A stretch of DNA of 64,000 nucleotides from Melastoma dodecandrum (taxonomy: Eukaryota > Streptophyta > Magnoliopsida > Myrtales > Melastomataceae), in contig JARUPY010000398.1 of NCBI GenBank assembly GCA_029817715.1, positions 2,604,001 through 2,668,000 on the forward strand. Direction: 5' to 3'. This document shows, in pieces, positions 29,880 to 39,568 of the stretch; the first letter of the stretch is position 1, and each line of letters opens with the position of its first letter. Made by a program: the position numbers and the translations under genes. The notes beneath the pieces are model-generated. The model was not told the origin of the DNA, made no database searches, and was given only the letters and a program-made list of their open reading frames with translations.

Positions 29880-31361
29880 TCAGGCGGCCTCTTCGTCCGG
29901 ATCGGCTCCCTCGCCGTTGAAGAGGCCGTATTCCTTCATCTTGCGATACAGCGTCGAGCGCCCGATGCCGAGCTTGCGGGCCATCGCCGACATCTGCCCG
30001 CGATAATGCGCAAGGGCGAAACGAATCGTCTCCGCCTCGAGCGACTCGAGCGTGCGGACGTCGCCGCCGTCGTCGAGAAGCGCCAGCACGTTGGGATCGC
30101 GCACCTCGACGCGAACCACCTCGCGCTCGCGCGGGGCCTGCGGCATGGCGAGCGCGGCCGGCGGAATGCGCACGTCGAACCCCTCGACCTGCGCCGCGAC
30201 CTGCGGAAATTCCGCGACGGTCAGTTCGTCCTGGTCAGCCAGCACGATCGCGCGGAAGACGGCGTTCTCGAGCTGACGCACGTTGCCGGGCCAGTCGTAG
30301 GCGGCGAGAAGCGCGGCCGTCTCGGCCGTCATGCCGCGCACGCGCTTGCCCTCCTCAGCCGCGAAGCGGGCGATGAAGCGGCGGGCGAGATCGGGCACGT
30401 CGGCGCGCCGGACGCGAAGCGGCGGCACGGTGATCGGGAAGACGTTGAGGCGGTAGAAGAGGTCCTCGCGGAAGTGGCCGCGCTTGACGAGCTCGATCAG
30501 GTTTTGATTCGTCGCCGAGATGAGGCGGATATCGACCTTCACCGGCCGCTTGCCGCCGATCGGGTCGACCTCGCCCTCCTGCAGGGCGCGCAGCAGCTTC
30601 ACTTGCGCCTCGGGCGGCAGCTCGCCGACCTCGTCGAGGAACAGCGTGCCGCCGTTCGCCTCGACGAATTTGCCGGCGTGCTTTTCGGTGGCACCCGTGA
30701 ACGAGCCTTTCTCGTGGCCAAACAGGATCGATTCGACGAGGTTCTCGGGCAGCGCGCCGCAGTTCACGGTGACGAAGGCGCGGCCGCGGCGGTCCGAGGC
30801 GCCCTGAATGGCGCGGGCGATGAGCTCCTTGCCGACGCCGGATTCGCCCTCGAGCAGGACGGGAATCGTCGATTTCGCCGCGCGCTCGCCGAGGCGGATC
30901 ACGCGCTCCATGTCCTCGCTCTTGGTCACGATGTCCTTCAGCGACATCGCGCCCGCGGCGCGCCGGCTCATACGCCGGATTTCGTCTTCGAGCGCATCGA
31001 CGCGCAGCGCGTTCTTGATGGAGACTTGCAGGCGTTCGGCGCCGACCGGCTTGACGACGAAGTCCAGCGCGCCCGCGCGCATCGCGGAGATCACGGCTTC
31101 GATCGAGCCATGTGCCGTCTGCACGATCGTCGGCACGCTGCGCCCGCTCTCGCGCATGCGCGTCAGCACCGCCATGCCGTCGAGGTCGGGCATCACGAGG
31201 TCGAGAATCATCAGGTGGACGGGCTGCGGCCCTTCGAGACGCCGCAGCGCCCCCTCGCCGCTCTCGGCGACCTCGACCTCGTAGCCGAATCGCCGCACCA
31301 ACGCCTCCAGGAGGCGGCGTTGGACCGGGTCGTCATCGACAATCAGGATCGTGCAGGACAT
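29880..31361 (-). CDS. Sigma-54-dependent response regulator (NtrC family)
   Basis: A 493-residue transcription activator. The N-terminal receiver has Asp54 (MILDLVMPD) with DDD at its N-terminus; the central AAA+ domain has GESGVGKE (Walker A), GSFTGA instead of the usual GAFTGA sigma-54 contact loop, and GTLFLDEVGEL; the C-terminus is a Fis-type helix-turn-helix (MARKLGIGRSTLYRKMKEYG). No sensor kinase gene is adjacent. It could regulate the neighbouring polysaccharide polymerase-like or transpeptidase genes, but no target is visible. Confidence 0.95.
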   Translation of the reverse strand: MSCTILIVDDDPVQRRLLEALVRRFGYEVEVAESGEGALRRLEGPQPVHLMILDLVMPDLDGMAVLTRMRESGRSVPTIVQTAHGSIEAVISAMRAGALDFVVKPVGAERLQVSIKNALRVDALEDEIRRMSRRAAGAMSLKDIVTKSEDMERVIRLGERAAKSTIPVLLEGESGVGKELIARAIQGASDRRGRAFVTVNCGALPENLVESILFGHEKGSFTGATEKHAGKFVEANGGTLFLDEVGELPPEAQVKLLRALQEGEVDPIGGKRPVKVDIRLISATNQNLIELVKRGHFREDLFYRLNVFPITVPPLRVRRADVPDLARRFIARFAAEEGKRVRGMTAETAALLAAYDWPGNVRQLENAVFRAIVLADQDELTVAEFPQVAAQVEGFDVRIPPAALAMPQAPREREVVRVEVRDPNVLALLDDGGDVRTLESLEAETIRFALAHYRGQMSAMARKLGIGRSTLYRKMKEYGLFNGEGADPDEEAA

Positions 31362-31433
31362 CGCGCCTCGGCTGGGTGAACGAACCAGTCGTCCGTTCGA
31401 TGCGCATCGTCGGTGATCAGGGTAAATCGACGG

Positions 31434-32858
31434 TTAAATGCCGTGCCGGACAGGCGAGGGGCGGACCGCCGCGTTCCGGCGCGCCGCGGCGGCGACGCTG
31501 CGCGGCGAGCTCGAGGCGACGATCCCCACGAGGATGTAGAACAGGGTGCCGAGATCGAAGACCGTCGCGATGAGGAGCGCCGGAACGAGCGAGGCGAGGA
31601 CCCCGACACGCGCCGAGGCGACGACGCCGCGCTCCTGCCCGGGCAGGGACGGCCGCGCGCGCAGCCGCATCAGGGCGAGGATCAGCGCGGCGAAGAGGAC
31701 GAGCCCGACAATGCCGAGGTTCGAGATGAGGAGGTAGAAATAGTTCGAGGTGCGCGTCGCACCGATGCCGGCGCCGAGCCCCCATGTGTCGGTGAAGATC
31801 TGCAGCGCCTGCGTGTTGAAGGAGGCGCGCTCGACCGCCGAATCCGTCGTGCCCTTGTTGAAGACGGTGAGATCGAGGATCGCCCAGGCCGCCTCGGCGA
31901 TGCCCGGGGCGAACAGGAGGACGAGGCAGACGGCAAGCGTGCCGCCGAGCGCCGCCACCGCGAGGATCGCGACGGGGCGGCGCTCGCCGTAGCGCCAGAG
32001 CCGGTAGAGCGCGACGACGGCGAAGACCGCGGCGAAGACCGCGACGCCGACGTAAGCGGTCGACGAGGTGGAGAGCAGCAGGAACACGAGAAGGGCGACG
32101 CTGTAGGCGCCGGTGAGGCGCGGACGGACGCCCGCGACGAAGAGGGTCAGGTTCACGGCCAGAAGTTCGAGCGAGAAGGTCGCGAAGGACGAGGCTTCCG
32201 AGAAGGAGCCGGAGATGCGCTTGAGACCGCCCGCCTCGTCGTCCGTCAAGAAGGCGTAAGCGCCGGTATGGATGACGTCGAGCACGAACCCGGTGTGCGT
32301 CGCGGCGGTGACGAGATCGGCCACCGCGAAGAAGATGTCGAGCCCCGTGACGACGAGAAGGCCGGTCAGCACGCTCGCGTAAGCGCCCTCGCGCCGCGCC
32401 AGGACGCTCACGCAGAGCGCGATGGCGAAGGAGCCGACGGCATAGACGCCCTGCGTGATGTTGCCGCCGGAAGGCCGCAGCGGCACGGCGCCGGCGTCGA
32501 TCGTGCTGCGATCGAGCGAGAAGACGTCGGTCGCGCCCTCGAAGAGGCGCGGGAGGAGGATGCCCGAGGCGACGACCCAGATGAGCAGCACGACATAGAG
32601 GAAAAAGACGCGGCGCGGCGCGATTTCGGCGGCCAGCGAGGCGAGGCCCGAGCGCATCGAGACGACCCGCAGGGCGAGGAACGCGAGAAACAGCTTGGCC
32701 GGCGTGATCGACGCGCCGCCGAGCGCGGTGAGGTCCGCCGCATCCGCCGCCTCGAAAAGCGTCATCGCCATCATGACGAGCAAAGCCCGCATCGGGCTGC
32801 CGAACTGGCACCAGATGCCGAGGGCGATGACGATCAAGCCGGTGACGGTGAGGGACAT
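31434..32858 (-). CDS. O-antigen ligase/polymerase-like membrane protein
   Basis: A 474-residue protein with about twelve hydrophobic segments and a large periplasmic loop (about residues 335-370, containing TDTWGLGAGIGATRTSNYF). The loop position and GLGxG-type sequence resemble the Wzy/O-antigen ligase superfamily, which polymerises or ligates surface polysaccharides. No glycosyltransferase is adjacent; the main polysaccharide locus lies 16 kb away in this window. It is flanked by the sigma-54 activator and hrcA on the same strand. Function is inferred from topology. Confidence 0.7.
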   Translation of the reverse strand: MSLTVTGLIVIALGIWCQFGSPMRALLVMMAMTLFEAADAADLTALGGASITPAKLFLAFLALRVVSMRSGLASLAAEIAPRRVFFLYVVLLIWVVASGILLPRLFEGATDVFSLDRSTIDAGAVPLRPSGGNITQGVYAVGSFAIALCVSVLARREGAYASVLTGLLVVTGLDIFFAVADLVTAATHTGFVLDVIHTGAYAFLTDDEAGGLKRISGSFSEASSFATFSLELLAVNLTLFVAGVRPRLTGAYSVALLVFLLLSTSSTAYVGVAVFAAVFAVVALYRLWRYGERRPVAILAVAALGGTLAVCLVLLFAPGIAEAAWAILDLTVFNKGTTDSAVERASFNTQALQIFTDTWGLGAGIGATRTSNYFYLLISNLGIVGLVLFAALILALMRLRARPSLPGQERGVVASARVGVLASLVPALLIATVFDLGTLFYILVGIVASSSPRSVAAAARRNAAVRPSPVRHGI

Positions 32859-32957
32859 GGCGCGGGGCGAGCGTGCGGCGGCACGGCACGCCGATGATGC
32901 CCGCCGCCGGTAAAGACGCGGTGTGCGGCCTCGCCCCCCGTCGCACCGCCGGGCGCC

Positions 32958-34061
32958 CTACCCCGGCAGACGGCCACCCGAGATGAGCTGGGCGATCAGC
33001 TTGGAGGTGTAATCGACCATCGGGACGATGCGCGCATAGTTGAGCCGCGTCGGCTCGATGACGCCGAGCACGCCGACGATGCGCTGCTGCCCGTCGCGGA
33101 ACGGCGCCGCGATCATCGAGGACCCGGAGAGCGAGAACAGCTTGTTCTCCGAGCCGATGAAAATGCGCACGCCTTCGCCGTCCTCGGCCCGCGACAGGAG
33201 GTCGATGACGTCCGTCTTCGTCTCGAGATCGGCGAACAGCAGGCGGATCCGCTCGAGATCCTCGGCCGCGGTCAGGTCCGAAAGCAGGTTGCCCTGGCCG
33301 CGCACGATCAGCTGCGGCGCGCCGACGCCCTCTGCCCAGCTCGCGAGGCCGGCATCGACGAGGCGCGTCGTCAGCACGCCGAGCTCGGCCTCCGTCGCCT
33401 CGCGCGCCGCCTCGAGGTCGCCGCGCACCTCGAGGAGCGTGCGCCCGCGGATGCGCGCGTTCAGGTAATTGCCGGCCTCGATCAGCGCCGAGCCCGGCAG
33501 GTCGGCGGCGATCGGCAGGATGCGGTTCTCGACCGATCCGTCCTCGCCGACGAGGATCGCGAGGGCGCGCGTCGGCTCGAGCCGCACGAACTCGATCTGC
33601 TTGAGGCGCACATTGTCCTTCGTCGTCACGACGACGCCGGCCCCGCGCGTCAGCCCGGAGATGAGCGTCGTAGCCTCCGTCAGCATCGCTTCGAAACCGC
33701 GGTCCTTCGGGCCGGTGATCTGCGCCTCGATCCTGCGGCGTTCGGCCTCGTCGATGTCGCCGATCTCGAGCAGCGCGTCGACGAAGAAGCGAAGGCCCAC
33801 CTCCGTCGGCAGGCGCCCGGCGCTCGTGTGCGGCGCGAAGATGAGGCCCATCTCCTCGAGCGCCTGCATGACGTTGCGGATGGAGGCGGGCGAGAGGGGG
33901 CTGGCGAGCAGACGCGACAGGTTGCGCGAGCCGAGCGGCTCGCCGGTCGTGAGATAGGCCTCGACGATCTGCCGGAAGATGTCGAGCGAGCGCTGGTTGA
34001 GGTGGCGCAGCGGCCCTGCGTCCCGCCCCGGGTGGGCCACCGGCTTGAGGGGCGATGTCAT
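32958..34061 (-). CDS. hrcA: Heat-inducible transcription repressor HrcA
   Basis: HrcA represses groESL and related genes through CIRCE operators and is titrated by GroEL. The 367-residue protein has the N-terminal winged helix ([57 protein letters not shown]) and the C-terminal dimerisation/GAF-like region ([24 protein letters not shown]). The start [12 protein letters not shown] at 34061 is preferred over the longer frame to 34223, which would run into the tRNA gene. No CIRCE element is seen in this window. Confidence 0.95.
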   Translation of the reverse strand: MTSPLKPVAHPGRDAGPLRHLNQRSLDIFRQIVEAYLTTGEPLGSRNLSRLLASPLSPASIRNVMQALEEMGLIFAPHTSAGRLPTEVGLRFFVDALLEIGDIDEAERRRIEAQITGPKDRGFEAMLTEATTLISGLTRGAGVVVTTKDNVRLKQIEFVRLEPTRALAILVGEDGSVENRILPIAADLPGSALIEAGNYLNARIRGRTLLEVRGDLEAAREATEAELGVLTTRLVDAGLASWAEGVGAPQLIVRGQGNLLSDLTAAEDLERIRLLFADLETKTDVIDLLSRAEDGEGVRIFIGSENKLFSLSGSSMIAAPFRDGQQRIVGVLGVIEPTRLNYARIVPMVDYTSKLIAQLISGGRLPG

Positions 34062-34178
34062 GACGCCAATGTGCCGCCGCCGCGCCCGCCTCGCAAGAGT
34101 GCCGCTGCGGGCTTGCGCGCGCCGCGCAAGTTGCGGCCCCCGCGGCACCCGACTATGGTCCCGCCGCCTTGAGCCAGA

Positions 34179-34253
34179 TGGGGCGTCGCCAAGCGGTAAG
34201 GCAGCGGATTTTGATTCCGCCATACGGAGGTTCGAATCCTCCCGCCCCAGCCA
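34179..34253 (+). tRNA. tRNA-Gln (anticodon TTG)
   Basis: A complete 75-base cloverleaf: acceptor TGGGGCG/CGCCCCA, anticodon stem GCGGA/TCCGC with loop TTTTGAT giving anticodon TTG, T arm GGAGG-TTCGAAT-CCTCC, discriminator G and an encoded CCA. TTG reads CAA, so this is tRNA-Gln. It is transcribed divergently from hrcA. Confidence 0.97.
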
Positions 34254-34565
34254 TGCTCCTTAAGCCTCTGAGTTTAGAAGCGGCGGCCTCGGCGCTCCGG
34301 CGGCCCCTCTATTTCGACCCCCTGAACAAAGTGCACGTAAAATCTAGAGCGGGGCAGCGAATACGAGGGTCCGGGTCGGCGAGCCAATTCGACGTTTGCG
34401 CATCGCGCATAGCTGAAGATCTTCCGCAGCTGTTTTGGACGGCGAGAGCTGTTCTTCCACCTTTCGTCGCTATAGCAAAAGACATCGGACAGCGGAAGAG
34501 TTTGGCAGCACACCGAATAGACGGGCGTTTCAAGCCTTATTAACCATCTTTGGTTTAGCAACGAG
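34254..34565 (+). other. Intergenic region after tRNA-Gln, without a gene
   Basis: About 310 bases with clearly lower GC than the surroundings and no reading frame with protein character on either strand. It lies between the tRNA gene and the outer-membrane/FecR/cyclase operon, so it should hold that operon's promoter; an AT-rich stretch (TTATTAACCATCTTTGGTTTAG) sits just before the coding region. The position at a tRNA 3' end would also suit an old integration site, but I found no attachment repeat. Confidence 0.5.
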
Positions 34566-35927
34566 GTGGGTTCGGGATGCAAGTCGGTGCACGGCACAGC
34601 ATATGTCACACGTCGTCGGATTCGCGGCGTGCTTGCAGCCGGCGCGATCGTCTTGGCCGCGCCCGCGGCGCTGGCGCTGGCGACCCCGCAAGAGGAACGT
34701 GACGCGCTCTTTGCCCAATCGCTCAAGCATCCGAAGGATGTCGCGCTGGCGCTGGCCTATGCCCGCGCCTGTGAAGACCTGCACGATTACGAAGGGGCGA
34801 TCGGCGCACTGGAGCGGATTCTCTTTTATCTGCCGGGCGATGCGTCGGTCTCGGCGCGCCTCGGCGTTCTTTACGGCGAGCTTCATTCGCAGCAGATGGC
34901 GCGCGCCTATCTCGACGCGGCGCTCGCCAGTCCCAAGCTCGATGCCGCGACGCGCTCCGCGATCGAACGGCTGGACGGTCCGGCGCCGGTAGCCACCGAC
35001 ACCAACCGCGTCTTCGGTTCGCTGCAAGGCGGCCTGCGTTACCAAAGCAACGCGGCCTTCAATCCGGACAACAGCATCCTGCGCATCTCCGGGCAGGATT
35101 ATCTCTTTACGCATCCGCAGGATCGCGGCGCGGACGGCAATGCGTTCGGCATCGCGCAGATCGGCTACGACTACGACCTCGCCAACGGTCGCGGCGATCG
35201 AATCGAGTTCCGCGCCACCGGCTACGGCACCGCGCAGTTTCGCCTGAGCGATCTCGACGTCGGCTTCTACGATCTCAGCGTCGGGCCGCGGCTCGCCTTG
35301 GCGCCGGACCTTTTGCCGGGCGTGACGATCAAACCCTACGCCGTCGGCGGCCAGGTCTTCCTCGCCGGCCAGCGCTACCTCGCTTCCGGCGGCGCGGGCT
35401 TCCTGGCGACGATCCCGCTCGGTCCCGCGCTCGTGCTGCAGCCCGGCGCCGAAGTGCGCGCGACGCAATTCACCAACGTCTCGGCCTACTCGAGCCTGAA
35501 CTCGGGGAGCGCGACCACCTTCTCGCTCGCCGCCGACTATGCGGTGACCGAGTGGGCCAGTCTCAGCGGGCGCTTCTTCTACACGCGCGACAGCGCCGCC
35601 GCGGGATATCAGAGCGCTGACAATTTCGCCGAACAGGTCGCGCTGATCACGCGACTGCCCGGGGCCTTCGCGCTTGGTCCGGCGCCCGCCTCGTTGTCGC
35701 CCTATGTGAAACTTTTGCAGACGCGCTTCGATGCCGCGAATCCGTTCGTCGACGCGTCCATCGTGCGCCGGGACGACGAGGTGCAGGTCGGCGCCCTGCT
35801 CGACGTGCCGCTGAGCGCCACCGTCAGTATCGAGGCGAACATCCAATACGATTGGGTGGCGTCCAACATTCCGAACTACAGCCTGAGGAATCTCAGCGTC
35901 CTCTCCGGACCCACGGTGCGCTTTTGA
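34566..35927 (+). CDS. Outer-membrane protein: N-terminal TPR-like region and C-terminal beta-barrel
   Basis: A 453-residue protein with a signal peptide (RGVLAAGAIVLAAPAALALA), helical repeats resembling TPR (VALALAYARACEDLHDYEGAIGAL, RLGVLYGELHSQQMARAYL) to about residue 140, and then alternating amphipathic strands ending in Phe, as barrel proteins recognised by BAM do. Size and layout recall surface-protein assembly modifier (Slam/DUF560-type) proteins. The stop overlaps the FecR-domain gene start (TGATG). The start is uncertain: no ATG is available and GTG codons at 34566 and 34587 both give a signal peptide. Confidence 0.75.
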   Translation: MGSGCKSVHGTAYVTRRRIRGVLAAGAIVLAAPAALALATPQEERDALFAQSLKHPKDVALALAYARACEDLHDYEGAIGALERILFYLPGDASVSARLGVLYGELHSQQMARAYLDAALASPKLDAATRSAIERLDGPAPVATDTNRVFGSLQGGLRYQSNAAFNPDNSILRISGQDYLFTHPQDRGADGNAFGIAQIGYDYDLANGRGDRIEFRATGYGTAQFRLSDLDVGFYDLSVGPRLALAPDLLPGVTIKPYAVGGQVFLAGQRYLASGGAGFLATIPLGPALVLQPGAEVRATQFTNVSAYSSLNSGSATTFSLAADYAVTEWASLSGRFFYTRDSAAAGYQSADNFAEQVALITRLPGAFALGPAPASLSPYVKLLQTRFDAANPFVDASIVRRDDEVQVGALLDVPLSATVSIEANIQYDWVASNIPNYSLRNLSVLSGPTVRF

Positions 35928-37219
35928 TGTCCCGCGCGTCCTTCTCTCTTCATCTCGTCCTCTCGCTTGCCGTCGCCGTCGCCGCCGCGCGGGGCGCGCG
36001 AGCCGAGGAGGTCGTCGGCGCCGTCGGGGCCGCGAACGGAACGTTGACGGGACACTTGCCCTCGGGGCCCGTCCGCACGCTGGGCCCGGGCGCCAGCGTC
36101 TTCTTCAAGGACCGCATCTCGACGCGGCACGGCGGTTCGGCGCAGCTCGTTTTCCTCGACCGCAGCACGCTCAACATCGGCGCGAACAGCGACGTCACGA
36201 TCGACGAGTTCGTCTATCGCCCGGGCGCGGGCGGCACGATGAAGGCACGCCTCTCGCGCGGCATCCTGCGCTTCGTCGGCGGTGACATCAGCCATCAGGG
36301 CGGCACGACCATCGCGACACCGGCCGTGACGATCGGCATTCGCGGCGGCATCGGCACGGTCGGTTATCTGAGCGATGCGCGCAAGGCCGCGGGCTTGCCG
36401 GGCGTCCCCGCAGGTTTCCACGGCGGGACGATCGTCATCAACGGCTACGGCGCGCTGACCGTCCGCAATGCGGCGAGCGAGGTCACGATCACGCAGCCGG
36501 GCTTCGGCGTCTTCGTCGGCGGCGCCGGCGAGGCGATCGGCCCACCGGTGCCGATCGATGCCGCGACGGCGCAAATCCTGATGCGTGCGGCGACGAGCCA
36601 AGCCGGGCAGCGTGGCGGCCTTTCAGCCCGTGCGGCCAGCCTCGCCGGCCTCGCTCATGCCGCGGTCGCGCCAGCACCGACGCCTGCGCCGGCGCCGCAG
36701 CCGATCCTCGCACCCAACGCGCTCGATTTTACCGCGATCGTATCGGGAAGCGCCGCGCTGGCCCGCGACCGTTCGCAAGCGCGCCAGACCGTGCAGGCGA
36801 TCCAGCAGCTGCATATCGCGACGCCGCCTGCGAGCTTGCCGATTTCTGGGCCTCCGGCGTCCGGCTCAAGCTCCCCTCCACCCGGATCGACCGGCTCGAC
36901 AAGCAGCAGCGGCTCGTCGAGCGGCTCCACGCCGACGGGATCGACGTCGTCCGGCGGCTCGCCGCCCTCAGGCCCGACCTCGTCCGGCAGTTCCGGAGCG
37001 TCGGGTTCGACGTCGTCCGGCGGCTCGCCTCCGGGGCCGGCCGGCCCGGGCCTGCCGCCCGTCGACCCGCCGCGCGGCGGCCCTGCCCCTCCCCCGCCCG
37101 TGACGATCCCGGTCGTCGGCCCGATCCTGCGCGGGCACGACAACGGTATCGGCAACGGCGGTCAGAACAACGGCGTCGGCAACCTCGGTCACCCCTCCAA
37201 AGGCCCGGGCCATGGCTGA
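35927..37219 (+). CDS. FecR-domain periplasmic protein with Ser/Gly/Pro-rich tail
   Basis: A 430-residue exported protein (signal peptide ending near ARGARAEE). Residues about 30-200 form a FecR domain: LGPGASVFFKDRISTRHGGSAQL, FLDRSTLNIGANSDVTIDEFVY, LSRGILRFVGGDI, TPAVTIGIRGGIG. Such domains couple envelope signals or bind peptidoglycan/polymers. The C-terminal third is low complexity (repeated GSTSSGGSPPSG-like units) and ends in a Gly/Asn segment (NGIGNGGQNNGVGN). It overlaps both neighbours: TGATG with the outer-membrane gene and 8 bases with the cyclase gene. Confidence 0.88.
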   Translation: MSRASFSLHLVLSLAVAVAAARGARAEEVVGAVGAANGTLTGHLPSGPVRTLGPGASVFFKDRISTRHGGSAQLVFLDRSTLNIGANSDVTIDEFVYRPGAGGTMKARLSRGILRFVGGDISHQGGTTIATPAVTIGIRGGIGTVGYLSDARKAAGLPGVPAGFHGGTIVINGYGALTVRNAASEVTITQPGFGVFVGGAGEAIGPPVPIDAATAQILMRAATSQAGQRGGLSARAASLAGLAHAAVAPAPTPAPAPQPILAPNALDFTAIVSGSAALARDRSQARQTVQAIQQLHIATPPASLPISGPPASGSSSPPPGSTGSTSSSGSSSGSTPTGSTSSGGSPPSGPTSSGSSGASGSTSSGGSPPGPAGPGLPPVDPPRGGPAPPPPVTIPVVGPILRGHDNGIGNGGQNNGVGNLGHPSKGPGHG

Positions 37220-39428
37220 GCCGAAGAGCGCGCAACGCGGTCTGCGGCGGCGGCTTGGCTATCACGGGGCGTGGCTCGCTCCCATGTTCGGCGTCGCGGC
37301 ACTGTCCGTGTGGTCGCCGCCGACGCTGCTGCGTTGGCAGGACCAGGTCTTCGACCTCTATCAGCGCCTGCGCCCGGCTCCGGCGCCGGCGGATTCGCCG
37401 GTCCTCGTGGTCGATGTCGACGACCGCTCGATCGCCCGGCTCGGCCAATGGCCGTGGCCGCGCAACCGCATCGCCGACCTCGTCGAGCGGCTGCATGCCG
37501 GCGGAGCCGCGGCGATCGCGTTCGACATCGTCTTCTCCGAGCCCGACCGGACCAGCGCCAGCGCGATCGTCGCTGGAATCGGCGACGCGACACGCCGCGA
37601 GAAGGTGCGCGCCGCGCTCGAGGGCGTCCCGGATCCCGATGCGGTCCTCGCGCAGGCGCTCCCGAGCGCCAACGTCGTCCTGGGCACGATCCTGACGCAG
37701 AACGCGGCATCGACCGAGCCGCCGGATGCGCCCTACGGTCTCGCCGTCGCGGGCGAAGACCCGAGCAAGCGCCTGGTCGCGTTTCGCGGCGCCGTGCCGC
37801 CCCTGCCGCTTCTGGCCGTCCGCGCCGCCGGCATCGGGTCGCTCAACTGGCTTCCGGACGCCGATCAGGTCGTCCGCCGCGTCCCTCTTCTGCTGCGCGG
37901 CGGCGACAGGATCGCGCCGAGCTTGGCGCTCGAAGCGATCCGGGTCGCGCAAGGCGCCTCGACCTACGTGATCCGCGGCTCCGACACGGCCGATGCCGAC
38001 ACAGATCTGACCGTGAAGGTCGGCGCACTGACTGTGCCGGCCGATCCGCACGGCGTGCGGCGCCTCTACTTCGCGCATCACGAGGCACGTCGGTACCTCT
38101 CGGCGGCGGACGTGATGGACGGGCGTATCGACGCACGGCGGCTGCAGGACCGCATCGTCCTCGTCGGATCGAGCTCGCCGGGGCTCGCGGACCTGCGCGC
38201 GACCCCGGTCGACGCCGTGATCCCGGGCGTCGAGATCCAGGCCCAGGCGATCGAATCAATCCTTGACGGACGCCAGCTGACGCGGCCGTCGACGATCTGG
38301 CCGGAGCTGCTGGCCGGCGCCGCGCTCGCGCTCGTGCTGGCGATGCTGCTGCCGTCCGTGCCGGTATGGGTGGGAATCGGCTGCTCGATCGCCGCCTGGG
38401 CCGCGATCGGCGCGGCGAGCTGGTACGCGTTCTGCGCGCAGCGTCTGCTGCTCGACCCGACCATCCCGAGCGCGATGGTGCTCTCCGCGTATTTCGGCGC
38501 GCTCGCCATGATCTTGCGCGAGGAGCAGCACGACCGGCGCTTCGTCGAAGGCGCGTTCGGGCGTTTCGTCTCGCCCGAGATCGTCGCCCGCCTCGCGCGC
38601 GACCCGGCGCGCCTGGCGCTCGGCGGCGAGCTGAGACCGCTGACGATCATGTTCAGCGACATCCGAAATTTTTCCGGGATCGCCGAGCGGATGGACGCCG
38701 AAGCGCTTACGCGCCTGCTCAACGACTACCTTTCGCCGATGTCGGAGATCGTGCTCGAGCGGCGCGGCACCGTCGACAAGTACATCGGCGACGCGATCAT
38801 GGCCTTCTGGAACGCGCCCGTCGCGGATACCGACCATGCGTGTCATGCCGTCGAGGCCGCGCTGGCGATGATCGACGCCCTGCCCGCCATCAACGAGCGG
38901 CTCCAGCGGGGATCTGCCGATGCGCCGCTGATTCGATGCGGCATCGGCCTCGCGACCGGGCCATGCGTCGTCGGCAACCTCGGCTCGACCCGCCGCTTCG
39001 ACTATTCTGCGATCGGCGACGACGTGAATCTCGCCTCCCGCCTCGAGGGCCTGACGAAAGTTTACGGCGTCCCGCTGCTCGCCACCGAGACGACCGCGGC
39101 GGCCGCCCCTGAAATGGCCTGGCTCGCGGTCGACGACGTAGTCGTGCTCGGGCGGAGCGGATCCACGACCATTCTGACCGCCCTCGGGGATGCCCGATTG
39201 GCGGCCGGCGCGGCCTTCCAGGCTCTCCGCGCGCGTCACGAGACGATGCTCGCAGCCTGGAGACAGGGGCGCTTCGTCGAGGCGCTGGATCAAGCCGAAA
39301 CTTTGCTGGAGACAGGGCCCCAGATCCTGCACGCCGTCTACCGGCTCTACCGCGACCGCTGTACCGAGCAGTCAGGCCGCCTCGACGCCGAAGATTTCGT
39401 ACCGATCACGCGCATGCGAACGAAGTAG
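37212..39428 (+). CDS. CHASE2-domain adenylate/guanylate cyclase (class III)
   Basis: A 738-residue membrane-bound nucleotide cyclase. After one N-terminal helix comes a periplasmic CHASE2 sensor (about 40-340), three membrane helices (about 355-440) and a class III cyclase domain. Metal-binding Asp residues are D483 (FSDIRNF) and D527 (DKYIGDAIMAF), with K523 as base-selecting Lys, and N606/R610 (DDVNLASR) as transition-state residues, so it should be active; the Lys favours ATP. A helical tail follows. It is the third gene of the coupled outer-membrane/FecR/CHASE2 set, and a Crp-type gene lies downstream. Confidence 0.94.
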   Translation: MAEPKSAQRGLRRRLGYHGAWLAPMFGVAALSVWSPPTLLRWQDQVFDLYQRLRPAPAPADSPVLVVDVDDRSIARLGQWPWPRNRIADLVERLHAGGAAAIAFDIVFSEPDRTSASAIVAGIGDATRREKVRAALEGVPDPDAVLAQALPSANVVLGTILTQNAASTEPPDAPYGLAVAGEDPSKRLVAFRGAVPPLPLLAVRAAGIGSLNWLPDADQVVRRVPLLLRGGDRIAPSLALEAIRVAQGASTYVIRGSDTADADTDLTVKVGALTVPADPHGVRRLYFAHHEARRYLSAADVMDGRIDARRLQDRIVLVGSSSPGLADLRATPVDAVIPGVEIQAQAIESILDGRQLTRPSTIWPELLAGAALALVLAMLLPSVPVWVGIGCSIAAWAAIGAASWYAFCAQRLLLDPTIPSAMVLSAYFGALAMILREEQHDRRFVEGAFGRFVSPEIVARLARDPARLALGGELRPLTIMFSDIRNFSGIAERMDAEALTRLLNDYLSPMSEIVLERRGTVDKYIGDAIMAFWNAPVADTDHACHAVEAALAMIDALPAINERLQRGSADAPLIRCGIGLATGPCVVGNLGSTRRFDYSAIGDDVNLASRLEGLTKVYGVPLLATETTAAAAPEMAWLAVDDVVVLGRSGSTTILTALGDARLAAGAAFQALRARHETMLAAWRQGRFVEALDQAETLLETGPQILHAVYRLYRDRCTEQSGRLDAEDFVPITRMRTK

Positions 39429-39568
39429 CTCGGAGCTCTTGGTCCCGGCTGCGACGATTTAGATGGACTTACGAACAGCCAGCGTACCTTCCTCGACAGA
39501 TCATATGTTGCAAACCTGAAGCTTTCACGGATAGGCTGTCTCGACAAGAGACGCGGAGGATTATAGAG

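Noticed and set aside
34274..34726. 150-codon minus-strand frame across the gap after tRNA-Gln
   Set aside because: Overlaps the start of the outer-membrane protein gene on the other strand, no ribosome binding site, no protein-like pattern.
36880..37060. Repeats in the FecR-domain gene as a CRISPR or tandem DNA repeat
   Set aside because: The repetition comes from Ser/Gly/Pro codons in a coding frame; there are no regular spacers.
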